From Pseudonocardia sp. TRM90224 (GTDB taxonomy: Bacteria; Actinomycetota; Actinomycetes; Mycobacteriales; Pseudonocardiaceae), in the NCBI RefSeq assembly GCF_021245725.1, contig NZ_JAJGSX010000026.1, positions 1 to 64,000 of the forward strand: a stretch of 64,000 bases of DNA. Reading direction: 5' to 3'. The position numbers were made by a program, and so were the translations under genes. This document shows positions 43,665-51,180 of this stretch, piece after piece (position 1 is the first letter of the stretch; each line of letters starts with the position of its first letter). Below the pieces are notes generated by a model. The model saw only the letters and a list, made by a program, of their open reading frames with translations. It did no database searches and had not been told where the DNA came from.

Positions 43665-44521
43665 AGGTTGCTCTCCTTGACCTCGAACTGCTTGCGGGTC
43701 CGCTCGCCGATGTAGTTGATCGAGAGCACGGTGAGGAACATGACCGCCGCAGGGAAGAGCGAGATGTGCGGGTAGCGCAGCAGCTCGGCGCGGCCGCCGG
43801 CGATCATGCCGCCCCAGCTGGGCGTCGGCGGCGGGATGCCGAGGCCGAGGAAGCTCAGCGAGCCCTCCACCACGATGAACGTGCCGATCATGATGAAGGC
43901 GTACGCCGCCACCGGGAGCACGACGTTGGGCGTGATCTCCTTGGCGATGATCCGCAGCGGCCGGCAGCCGTACGCCCGGGCCGCCTGCACGTACTCCCGT
44001 TGCGCCACCACGAGCGTGGTCGCCCTGGTGAGCCGGATGAACGTGGGGACGGACAGGATCGCGAGGCCGCCGATCAGGTGCGGCAGGCTCGCGCCGAGGA
44101 TGGCGACGATCGCGATGATCAGCACCAGGCCGGGGAACGCGAGCACGACGTCGGTGACCCACGCGAGCACGCGCTCCGTGCGACCGCCGAAGTAGCCGGC
44201 GATCATGCCGAGCACGCCCCCGACGATCGCGCCGATGCCAACTGCACAGATCCCGACCAGCAGCGACGCCCGCGCGCCGTACACGACGCGGGAGAAGGTG
44301 TCGCGACCCAGCGTGTCGCCACCCAGCCAGTGGCTGGGCGTGATCCCGCTGAAGACGGCGCGGTAGTCCGGGATCGTCGGGTCCCACAGCGGCAGCAGCG
44401 GCGCGAACACCGCGGCGAGCACGACCGCGCCCAACCAGGTCCACGCCACCCACCAGCCCCACGGCGTGCGGGTGAGCCGGATCCGCGGAGCGGCTGCGGT
44501 GGCAGCAAGGGTCTCAGGCAT
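43661..44521 (-). CDS. ABC transporter permease (DppC-like), second importer
   Basis: The 286-residue membrane protein has the DppC-type segments HWLGGDTLGRDTFSRVVYGA and VEGSLSFLGLGIPPPTPSWG, plus the coupling motif region EYVQAARAYGCRPLRIIAKE. The first helix is GWWVAWTWLGAVVLAAVFAP. It overlaps the start region of the DppB-like gene by eight bases. The C-terminal motif NYIGERTRKQF fits the DppC family, whose members end close to a Gly-Glu-x-Leu/Arg-Arg sequence. Confidence 0.93.
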   Translation of the reverse strand: MPETLAATAAAPRIRLTRTPWGWWVAWTWLGAVVLAAVFAPLLPLWDPTIPDYRAVFSGITPSHWLGGDTLGRDTFSRVVYGARASLLVGICAVGIGAIVGGVLGMIAGYFGGRTERVLAWVTDVVLAFPGLVLIIAIVAILGASLPHLIGGLAILSVPTFIRLTRATTLVVAQREYVQAARAYGCRPLRIIAKEITPNVVLPVAAYAFIMIGTFIVVEGSLSFLGLGIPPPTPSWGGMIAGGRAELLRYPHISLFPAAVMFLTVLSINYIGERTRKQFEVKESNL

Positions 44522-45539
44522 CGCGGCGCACCCTCGGGTCCAGAGCCAGGTACAGCAGGTCGATCAGCATGTTGATCACGACGTAGGCGACGGCGACGAA
44601 CAGCAGCGCGCCCTGCAGGATCATGTAGTCGCGGTTGAACACCGCCTGCACGATCAGCTGCCCGAGCCCCGGGATGGCGAACAGGGTCTCGACGATCACC
44701 GTGCCGCCCAGCAGCCGGCCGATGTTCACGCCCGACAGCGTGATCAGCGAGAACGACGACGGCCGCAGCGCGTGCCGCAGCAGGATCGTCCTGGGCCCCA
44801 GCCCCTTCGAGCGGGCCATGAGGATGAAGTCCTCCTGCAGCGTCGAGATCATGTCCGAGCGCAGCAGCTGCCGGTACACCGCGGCCTCGGCGATCATCAA
44901 CGTGAGGCACGGCAGGATGATCGACCGCAGGTTGCGCAGCGGGTCCTCGACGAACGGCGTGAAGCCGGTGGCAGGCAGGATGCTCGTCACGCCGCCGGCG
45001 AACAGGACGATCAGCACCATGCCGAACACGAACTGCGGCATGGCCGCGGCGCCGAACCCGATCGTCATCGACGCCCGGTCCACCAGCCGGCCGGGCCGGT
45101 AGGCGGAGTAGACCGCGAGCGGCACGGCCACCAGCAGCGCGAGTATCTGCGCGATGATCGCGATCTCGAACGAGACCGGGATCCGCTCGGCGAGCGCCGC
45201 CGCCACCGGCTGCCCGGTGCGGAAGGAGCTGCCGAGATCACCGGTGGCCACACCGCCGAGCCAGTCGACGTAGCGCACGAGCAGCGGCCGGTCGAGCTGC
45301 AGCGTCTCGCGGACCTGCTGCACCTGCTCGGGGGTGGCGTTGTCGCCCGCGACGACGACGGCGGCGTCGCCGGGCAGCAGGTCCACCACGACGAACGCCA
45401 GGAACGTCACGGCGAGCAGGACGAGCACCAGGTGGAGCAGGCGCTTGCGGATGCGGCGCAGGAGCTGCCGCCGGCGCGCGCCCAGCGGTGCCCGCGGAGC
45501 GGGCGGGTCGGTGGTCGCGGTCGCTACGGTCGCGGTCAT
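44514..45539 (-). CDS. ABC transporter permease (DppB-like), second importer
   Basis: The 341-residue permease has a basic N-terminus (RRRQLLRRIRKRLLH), then the DppB helix LVLVLLAVTFLAFVVVDLLP, the periplasmic element YVDWLGGVATGDLGSSFRTG and the coupling motif DFILMARSKGLGPRTILLRH. The end LIDLLYLALDPRVRRDA is diagnostic. It starts nine bases after the ferredoxin gene ends, tying the importer to the upstream oxygenase genes. Confidence 0.93.
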   Translation of the reverse strand: MTATVATATTDPPAPRAPLGARRRQLLRRIRKRLLHLVLVLLAVTFLAFVVVDLLPGDAAVVVAGDNATPEQVQQVRETLQLDRPLLVRYVDWLGGVATGDLGSSFRTGQPVAAALAERIPVSFEIAIIAQILALLVAVPLAVYSAYRPGRLVDRASMTIGFGAAAMPQFVFGMVLIVLFAGGVTSILPATGFTPFVEDPLRNLRSIILPCLTLMIAEAAVYRQLLRSDMISTLQEDFILMARSKGLGPRTILLRHALRPSSFSLITLSGVNIGRLLGGTVIVETLFAIPGLGQLIVQAVFNRDYMILQGALLFVAVAYVVINMLIDLLYLALDPRVRRDA

Positions 45540-45547
45540 CGGGTGCC

Positions 45548-45892
45548 TCAGCTGTCCCGCCGGGGCAGCGCTGCCACCAGCGGCGTGTCGGCGCCGACCA
45601 CACCCAGCCCGACCGCCCCGCCCGGATCACCGAGCACACCGTCGCGGCCGGGCAGCAGGTCGTAGAAGAACGCCGCGTTGTCGGCGATGTGCGCGGACTC
45701 CGCCGGCGTCGCCGTCTGCTCCAGCACGATCGAGTCGACGGGGCACTCCGGCTCGCACGCGCCGCACTCGATGCACTCGGCCGGGTTGATATAGAGCTTG
45801 CGGTCGCCCGTGTAGATGCAGTCGACCGGGCAGACGTCGACACAGCTGCGGTCCATCAGGTCGACGCAGGATTCGGCGATGACGTAGGTCAT
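45548..45892 (-). CDS. seven-iron ferredoxin (3Fe-4S/4Fe-4S)
   Basis: The 114-residue protein has a cluster-binding N-terminal half, ESCVDLMDRSCVDVCPVDC and then ECIECGACEPECPVDS. This gives the Cys pattern of a 7Fe ferredoxin (CysX7CysX3CysPro then CysX2CysX2CysX3CysPro). The C-terminal 50 residues (ADNAAFFYDLLPGRDGVLGD) form the usual extension. Position between the Rieske oxygenase and the permease genes suggests that it is the electron donor for the oxygenase, although a phthalate-type oxygenase normally uses a [2Fe-2S] reductase. No flavin reductase gene is in the window. Confidence 0.93.
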   Translation of the reverse strand: MTYVIAESCVDLMDRSCVDVCPVDCIYTGDRKLYINPAECIECGACEPECPVDSIVLEQTATPAESAHIADNAAFFYDLLPGRDGVLGDPGGAVGLGVVGADTPLVAALPRRDS

Positions 45893-45934
45893 CTCGCAGA
45901 CACCTCGTTGTGTCGTGGTGGCGATCGGGTCCGA

Positions 45935-47278
45935 TCAGGAACCGGCGACCGGGGTGGCGGCCGCGCCGCGCTCGTAGAGCTGCACCATCGGGTCGTCGTC
46001 CGTGCCGAGGTGGCGCCAGTCCTCCCCGTCCTCGAGGATCTTCTCGGCGGACCGGATGCTGCGGTAGTCGAGGTCACCGTCGACGGCCGGCGCATCACCG
46101 CCTGCGGCCACGCGCTTGGCGGCGGCCAGCAGCAGCCGGCGCATCCGGATGATCGCCTTGTCCGAGGTGCCGAGCCGTTCCTGCGTGCGGTCGTAGATCG
46201 GGCCCATCGACTCGGTGACCATGAAGTCCTGGCTGATGAACTCCCGGACCCCGGAGTACGTGCTGGTCCGCTGCTCGGCGCGGTCGATCCCGTAGTCGTT
46301 CGCGGCCGTGTAGCGGCGCGGGATGATCCCGTTGCGCCCCACCTCGGCCGGCCCGAACTCGAACGGCGACACCGAGAACAGGTTCTCCCCGCCGACCTCC
46401 GCGATGCTGCCCTGGTCGCGGGTGGCGAAGCTGTAGCGCCAGGTGTTCTCGTCGTCGGCCGGCACGAACAGGCCGTGCTGCGTGTTGAACGGCACCGACG
46501 CGATCACCGTGTTGTACGGGTAGCAGAACGCGCTCATCCGCACGTGGGTGTAGCCGTTGGGGGTGTCCCGGATGCCCACGTACTTGAACCCGTACCAGGT
46601 GTCCTCGATCTCCAGCCGGGGCGCGCGATCGTGCTTCCAGAACTTCCACGACATCGCGTTGGTCGGGTAGCCGGGCTTGTCGCTGCCGTCGTCGGGGATG
46701 TCGTCGACACCGTTCCACTGGTGCAGCCACGAGATGTGCGAGGTGTCGAGGTTGCCCTCCATCGCCTGCACCCAGTTGCACGTCGTGTGCAGCTTCGTGG
46801 CCGCGACCTGGTCCGGCGCCAGCTTCTCGGTCCCGAAGTCGCGGAACGGCGGCTGCTTGTCGGCCGGGCCCATGTAGGTCCACACGATCCCGCCCGACTC
46901 GTGCGTCGGGTACGCCTTGATCCGGACCTTGTCCTTGAACACGCTGGTGGGCGGTTCGCTGGGCATGTCGACGCACGCGCCGTCGGCGTCGAACTTCCAG
47001 CCGTGGTACGGGCAGCGCAGCCCGCACTCCTCGTTGCGCCCGAAGAAGAGCGAGGCGCCGCGGTGCGGGCAGTTCTCCCCCACCAGCCCCAGCCGGCCGG
47101 TGGTGTCGCGGAACGCGACGAGGTTCTCTCCCAGCAGCCGCACCCGCACCGGGTCGCTGTCGGGGGTGGGCGCCTCGCTGACCAGCAGCGCCGGCGTCCA
47201 GTAGCGGCGCAGCAACTCGCCCATCGGAGTTCCTGGGCCCACCCGGGTCAGGAGCTCGTTGTCCTGCGTGGAGAGCAT
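45935..47278 (-). CDS. Rieske non-heme iron oxygenase, phthalate-dioxygenase type (copy 2)
   Basis: The 447-residue protein starts at ATG 47278. Rieske ligands are Cys70, His72 (ENCPHRGASLFFG), Cys89 and His92 (LRCPYHGWKFD). Iron site Asp178, His181 and His186 lie in MEGNLDTSHISWLH. The first 30 residues match copy 1 at 32390 at nearly every position. Expected role: hydroxylation, dealkylation or O-demethylation of an aromatic acid, with electrons from the ferredoxin coded next. It sits between that ferredoxin and the LigB-LigA dioxygenase, so its product is probably the ring-cleavage substrate or a precursor. Confidence 0.93.
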   Translation of the reverse strand: MLSTQDNELLTRVGPGTPMGELLRRYWTPALLVSEAPTPDSDPVRVRLLGENLVAFRDTTGRLGLVGENCPHRGASLFFGRNEECGLRCPYHGWKFDADGACVDMPSEPPTSVFKDKVRIKAYPTHESGGIVWTYMGPADKQPPFRDFGTEKLAPDQVAATKLHTTCNWVQAMEGNLDTSHISWLHQWNGVDDIPDDGSDKPGYPTNAMSWKFWKHDRAPRLEIEDTWYGFKYVGIRDTPNGYTHVRMSAFCYPYNTVIASVPFNTQHGLFVPADDENTWRYSFATRDQGSIAEVGGENLFSVSPFEFGPAEVGRNGIIPRRYTAANDYGIDRAEQRTSTYSGVREFISQDFMVTESMGPIYDRTQERLGTSDKAIIRMRRLLLAAAKRVAAGGDAPAVDGDLDYRSIRSAEKILEDGEDWRHLGTDDDPMVQLYERGAAATPVAGS

Positions 47279-47314
47279 CGTCGGCCTCTCTCGAGTGTGG
47301 TGGTGGAGACGGCG

Positions 47315-48469
47315 TCAGGTGGGTTGGAGGCGCTGGCGCTCCAGCTCGGTCACCTGCCGGGCGGACAGCGCGAGCAGTGGGTGCGCGCCGACCGACGTCA
47401 GGCGGTCGAACCCGTCGGCCAGCAATGCATCGCGCTGTACGGCGGTCAGCTCGGCCGCGTCGGCGACCGCGACCGGGTCGAGCACGAACTCCTGCCGCAG
47501 CACCTCGTCGGTGATCACCTGGTGCAGCAGGCGGTTGAGCGCGAAGCTCGCCGGATCGGGGAATCGGTAGTAGACGAAGTCTGTCTGGGTGAAGGTGTGC
47601 CCGCCGAACCGCGGCACCGGGTTCGCGAGCGGCTCGTCGACGCTGGGCACCGTGCCGGCGGCGACGGGCGGAACGAACTGCACGACGCCGTGCCCGTGAT
47701 GGGACAGGTGCTGGTAGGACAGCAGCGAGCCGGCGACGGGGCCGGTGGTGCCCGCGAGCATTCCGAGCATCACGAACCACGTCAGCAGCTCGCTCTCCCC
47801 CACCTCGTCGAGCTGCACCGGCGTGAGGTCGAGCAGCTCGTCGTAGCGGCCGGCCGACACCTCCTGCAGCACCCACTCGTCGAAGGCGAAGTTCGGCGCG
47901 GTGTACCGGGCCGTGCCCGGGAAGTGCGACATCCCGCCGCTGGCCAGCACGGCGAGCCGCTCGGGACGGTCGGCGAGGGATGCGGCGATGGCCCTGCCGA
48001 GGGTGAAGCAGCGGCGTGGGCTCGGCAACGGCGGCAAATAGGCGTTGACCAGCAGCGGGATCACCGGGACGGCCCGCTCGGCCAGCACGTGCTCGAACGG
48101 CGTGAGGAACGCGTGGCCCAGCTTCGCGTCCTGCGAGTAGGTGAGGTCGACGTCGCGGGCGACGACACCGTGCAGCAGTGCCGTGGCGAGTCCGGTGTGC
48201 ACCGGCACACGCCGCGCCCGGTGCATGTAGTGCGCCTCCACGTCCGGCGACAGCACCAGCGTGAAGGTGGGCACCGCCTCCAGCCAGAACGTCTCGAGGT
48301 GGTCGATCCCGATCACGAGCAGCGCATCGGGACGTGTCTCGTCGAGCACCGCACCGAACCGGCGCAGCGCCTCGGTGCTGCCGTCGAGCTTGGCGGGATC
48401 CTCGTGCGGGGGGCGCGAAAGCAGCTGGGGGGCGTGCACGGCAGCAGCTGCCGCGACGATCTCAGCCAT
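47315..48469 (-). CDS. fused LigB-LigA type extradiol dioxygenase (gallate dioxygenase-like)
   Basis: The 384-residue protein starts at ATG 48469 with GGGAGG just upstream. Residues 1-285 are LigB-like: probable iron ligands His12 (AVHAPQL), His57 (IGIDHLETFW) and a Glu near 226-228 (ESELLTW), and catalytic His182 in ASGGMSHFPG. Residues about 300-384 match LigA, the small subunit of protocatechuate 4,5-dioxygenase (FALNRLLHQVITDEVLRQEF, VQRDALLADGF, GAHPLLALSARQVTELERQ). Fusion of the two in one chain is the organisation of gallate dioxygenases GalA and DesB, which cleave gallate to 4-oxalomesaconate. First gene of the twelve-gene operon and divergent from the GntR regulator. Confidence 0.88.
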   Translation of the reverse strand: MAEIVAAAAAVHAPQLLSRPPHEDPAKLDGSTEALRRFGAVLDETRPDALLVIGIDHLETFWLEAVPTFTLVLSPDVEAHYMHRARRVPVHTGLATALLHGVVARDVDLTYSQDAKLGHAFLTPFEHVLAERAVPVIPLLVNAYLPPLPSPRRCFTLGRAIAASLADRPERLAVLASGGMSHFPGTARYTAPNFAFDEWVLQEVSAGRYDELLDLTPVQLDEVGESELLTWFVMLGMLAGTTGPVAGSLLSYQHLSHHGHGVVQFVPPVAAGTVPSVDEPLANPVPRFGGHTFTQTDFVYYRFPDPASFALNRLLHQVITDEVLRQEFVLDPVAVADAAELTAVQRDALLADGFDRLTSVGAHPLLALSARQVTELERQRLQPT

Positions 48470-48534
48470 GGTGCCTCCCGGTGGCGCGGCGCATGACCTG
48501 GACCATAGACAGAAGTCACCAGAAGTGGCAACCA

Positions 48535-48548
48535 GATTGTTAACAATC
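48535..48548. promoter_or_regulatory. perfect 14-bp palindrome, candidate GntR operator
   Basis: GATTGTTAACAATC lies in the 149-bp region between the divergent dioxygenase operon (start 48469) and GntR gene (start 48619). FCD-subfamily GntR proteins such as VanR-type regulators bind AT-rich palindromes of the form ATTGTATACAAT, which this closely resembles. In DNA of this base composition a perfect AT-rich 14-mer is unlikely by chance. Confidence 0.7.
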
Positions 48549-48618
48549 CTGTGAGCAGATATGCTGCCGATCCGGGGCCGAGGCGGATGGCTGCACGGCA
48601 CGAATCGAGGGGACGTCC

Positions 48619-49314
48619 ATGACCGCTGGCGGTGAGACGGCGCCGTCGGGCACGCCGACCGACTCCGCGTCCACGACGGTCGCCGAGGTGGTGATCGCGG
48701 TGCGCGACGGCATCATGCAGGGTCGCTACGCGCCGGGTCAGCGGCTCCCCGAGGTCGATCTCGTGAGCCTGCACCGGGCATCACGGGGTGCCGTGCGCAC
48801 CGCGCTCGCCCAGCTCGAGAACGAGGGCATCGTCGAGCGCGAGCACAACCGCGGCGCGCGGGTGCGCCCGATCTCGCTCGACGAGGCCGTCGAGATCACC
48901 GAGGCCCGCGCCGTGCTCGAAGGGCTGTGCGCGGCCAAGGCGGCCGTCCGGGCCACGAGCGGCGACCGCGACCGGCTCCGCGAGCTCGGCGCAGAGCTGA
49001 CCGTGGCCGTCGAGAGCGGCGACATCATGACCTACAGCAAGGTCAACCAGCTCGTGCACCACGCGGTACGCGACATCGCAGCGCACACGACGGCCGGCAC
49101 CCTGCTCGACCGGCTCCGCACCCAGAGCGTGCGCTACCACTACACCGTCGCGCTGTTGCCCGGCCGCCCGAGCGTCGGGCTCCGCGAGCACCTCGACGTG
49201 ATCGAGACGGTCTGCGCGGGAGATGCGGATCTCGCCGAGCAGACCATGCACGCCCACCTGCTCAGCGTGGTCAGCGCGCTGCGCCAGCTCGACGCGAGCT
49301 TGCACCAGTGGTGA
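48619..49314 (+). CDS. GntR-family regulator, FCD subfamily
   Basis: The 231-residue protein has a winged helix-turn-helix at residues about 25-90 (RDGIMQGRYAPGQRLPEVDL, ASRGAVRTALAQLENEGIVE, REHNRGARVRPI) and a C-terminal FCD helical domain with a possible metal site (VNQLVHHAVRDIAAHT, REHLDVIETVCAGDADLAE, QTMHAHLLSVV). FCD proteins are usually repressors relieved by an organic acid. It is divergent from the LigB-LigA operon and followed in the same direction by the hydratase/aldolase genes, so it probably controls both, with the palindrome at 48535 as operator and a pathway intermediate as inducer. Confidence 0.92.
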   Translation: MTAGGETAPSGTPTDSASTTVAEVVIAVRDGIMQGRYAPGQRLPEVDLVSLHRASRGAVRTALAQLENEGIVEREHNRGARVRPISLDEAVEITEARAVLEGLCAAKAAVRATSGDRDRLRELGAELTVAVESGDIMTYSKVNQLVHHAVRDIAAHTTAGTLLDRLRTQSVRYHYTVALLPGRPSVGLREHLDVIETVCAGDADLAEQTMHAHLLSVVSALRQLDASLHQW

Positions 49315-49350
49315 CGCCGTGACCGCCCGCACCGTCCCAGGAGGCCGGAG

Positions 49351-49401
49351 ATGACCGACCGCATCCACCCGATGATCGACGCGCAGCTCCGGTGCGGGTG
49401 A
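49351..49401 (+). CDS. 16-codon open reading frame with strong RBS (leader peptide or remnant)
   Basis: ATG 49351 opens MTDRIHPMIDAQLRCG and then TGA. It is preceded by a perfect AGGAGG at 49339-49344, six bases from the ATG, the best ribosome binding site in this part of the window. The stop is six bases upstream of the ATG of the muconolactone-isomerase-like gene, which itself has no evident binding site. It could be a translated leader that couples translation into the next gene, or the surviving start of a deleted gene. It begins 36 bases after the GntR stop. Confidence 0.4.
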   Translation: MTDRIHPMIDAQLRCG

Positions 49402-49407
49402 CCGGTC

Positions 49408-49683
49408 ATGGAGTTCCTGGTACGCGCGGAGAACCGGCTGCCCGTCGACACCCCCGACGAGGAACGGGCCCGGCTGAAGAAGGCCGAACGCTCCCGCGCC
49501 GATGAGCTGCGCGCCGTCGGCGCGCTGAAGCGGCTCTGGCGGGTGCCCGGCCGCAACGCGACCATCGGGCTCTACGAGACCGCCGACGCCACCGAGCTGC
49601 ACGACGCGCTGGCGTCACTGCCGATGTTCCCCTGGATGGACATCACCGTCGAGGCGGTCGCGACCCACCCGCAGGAACAGTGA
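49408..49683 (+). CDS. muconolactone isomerase-like small protein
   Basis: The 91-residue protein has the pattern of muconolactone delta-isomerase: MEFLVRAENRLPVDTPDEER at the N-terminus, RADELRAVGALKRLWRVPGR, TIGLYETADATELHDALASL, and PMFPWMDITVEAVATHP. The family forms decameric ferredoxin-fold rings and moves a double bond in a lactone. In this context, an isomerase of a lactone or oxo-acid formed from the ring-cleavage product fits. The stop overlaps the start of the alpha/beta hydrolase gene (GTGA), so translation is coupled. Confidence 0.85.
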   Translation: MEFLVRAENRLPVDTPDEERARLKKAERSRADELRAVGALKRLWRVPGRNATIGLYETADATELHDALASLPMFPWMDITVEAVATHPQEQ

Positions 49684-50450
49684 GCGGCGCGATGGAGGCA
49701 CCGACGTTCGTCCTGCTCCACGGCGCGTGGCACGGCGGGTGGGTGTGGGAGCGCGTCGCGCCCCTGCTGGCCGCTGCCGGGCACCCGGTGCACGCCCCCA
49801 CCCTCACCGGCGTGAGCGACCGCGCCCACGAACTGCACCGCGCGGTCGGGCTCGACACCCACGCCGACGACGTCGTCACGCTGCTGGACGCGCTGGACCT
49901 CACCGACGTCGTGCTGGTCGGGCACAGCTATGCCGGCCAGGTCGTCACGGCTGTCGCCGACCGCCGCCCGGAGCGGCTGCGCGCGCGGGTCCACCTCGAC
50001 GCCTTCGTCGGGTGCGACGGCGAGGCCGCCATCGATCTCCTCCCGCCCACCGTTGCCGGGCACTACCGAGAATCGGTCGCGGGACCGGGCGACGGCTGGC
50101 TCATCCCCGTCCGGTCCCTGCAGGTGCTGGGCGTCACGGACGCCGCGGACCTCGACTGGCTCACCCCCCGCCTCACCCCGCAACCGTGGCGGACCTACAC
50201 CGACCCGCTCGCGCTCACCGGTGCCCACCAGGAAGTGCCGGCCGTGTTCGTCGAGTGCACCGACTGGATGCGGGTGTTCCGCCCGCACGCCGAGCGCGCG
50301 GCCGCCGCCGGCTGGCCGGTGCGGGAGGTGCACACGGGCCACGAGGCCATGGTCACCGCACCGGAGGACCTCGCGGCGGTGCTGCTCGAGATCGCGCGGC
50401 AGACCCACGAGCGGCCACCGAGATCCACGACGGCCGCCCCCACCTCGTGA
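49680..50450 (+). CDS. alpha/beta hydrolase
   Basis: The 256-residue protein starts at GTG 49680 (an ATG at 49692 is also possible). Oxyanion region LLHGAWHGGWVWERV, nucleophile Ser in VLVGHSYAGQVVT, and catalytic His in VHTGHEAMVTAPEDL are clear. An Asp or Glu in VFVECTDWMRVF may complete the triad. It resembles small salicylate-esterase-like hydrolases. In this operon a lactone or methyl-ester hydrolase acting on the ring-cleavage product, between dioxygenase and hydratase, is possible. It lies ten bases upstream of the GalB-like gene. Confidence 0.85.
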   Translation: MSGAMEAPTFVLLHGAWHGGWVWERVAPLLAAAGHPVHAPTLTGVSDRAHELHRAVGLDTHADDVVTLLDALDLTDVVLVGHSYAGQVVTAVADRRPERLRARVHLDAFVGCDGEAAIDLLPPTVAGHYRESVAGPGDGWLIPVRSLQVLGVTDAADLDWLTPRLTPQPWRTYTDPLALTGAHQEVPAVFVECTDWMRVFRPHAERAAAAGWPVREVHTGHEAMVTAPEDLAAVLLEIARQTHERPPRSTTAAPTS

Positions 50451-50460
50451 TCGGAGCGAC

Positions 50461-51180
50461 ATGAGCCTTCTGGTGATCAGCGCGCACGCCGGCGACTTCG
50501 TCTGGCGGGCGGCGGGCGCGATCGCGCTGGCGACGTCGCGCGGGGAACGCGCGGTGGTGCTGTGCCTGACCTACGGCGAGCGGGGTGAGTCGGCCGGCGC
50601 GTGGCGGGCCGGCAAGACGCTCGAGGAGATCAAGGCGATGCGCCACGAGGAGGCCTCGCGGGCTGCGGCGACGTTGGGGGCCGAGATCGAGTTCTGCGAC
50701 GCGGGCGACTACCCGCTGCGCGAGACCCCAGAGCTGCTGGACCGGATGGTGCGGCTGTTCCGCGAGGTCGAGCCGACCGTGGTGCTGACCCACCCGCTCG
50801 CCGACCCGTACAACGACGACCACCCGACCGCCGCCCGGATGGCCCTGCGGGCGCGCGTGCTCGCGCAGGCGATCGGCTACGACGCGCCCGGCGAGCCGCT
50901 CGGCGCGCCGCCGGTGTTCTTCTTCGAGCCCCACCAGCCCGAGCAGTGCGACTTCAAGCCCGACGTGCTGCTCGACATCACGGCGGTGTTCGACGTGAAG
51001 CGCAAAGCGATGGAGTGCCTGCCGGCGCAGCAGCACATGTGGGACTACTACACCGACCTCGCCACGCGACGCGGCGTGCAGGTCAAGCGCAACGCCGGGC
51101 CCAACCTCGGGCTCGCCCACTCCACGATGGGCGAGGCCTACATGCGCCTGTACCCGCAGGTCACGGACGTGCTGGCATGA
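50461..51180 (+). CDS. PIG-L/LmbE-family hydratase (GalB-like 4-oxalomesaconate hydratase)
   Basis: The 239-residue protein starts at ATG 50461. It is of PIG-L fold but with the GalB variant of the zinc motif: VISAHAGDFVWRAAGAIA, with His9 and Asp12, where deacetylases have AHPDDE. Further probable ligands are His111 and His121 (VLTHPLADPYNDDHPTAARM). LTYGERGESAGAWRAGKTLE is also family-specific. GalB is established as a zinc enzyme that hydrates the tautomer of 4-oxalomesaconate to 4-carboxy-4-hydroxy-2-oxoadipate. The next gene, overlapping by four bases, encodes the aldolase for exactly that product, which supports the assignment. Confidence 0.82.
   Translation: MSLLVISAHAGDFVWRAAGAIALATSRGERAVVLCLTYGERGESAGAWRAGKTLEEIKAMRHEEASRAAATLGAEIEFCDAGDYPLRETPELLDRMVRLFREVEPTVVLTHPLADPYNDDHPTAARMALRARVLAQAIGYDAPGEPLGAPPVFFFEPHQPEQCDFKPDVLLDITAVFDVKRKAMECLPAQQHMWDYYTDLATRRGVQVKRNAGPNLGLAHSTMGEAYMRLYPQVTDVLA

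Noticed and set aside
45488..48496. A plus-strand open frame of about 1,000 codons
   Set aside because: It runs antisense to the Rieske oxygenase, ferredoxin and dioxygenase genes, is rich in Arg/Val/Glu without any domain, and arises from GC-rich codon third positions.
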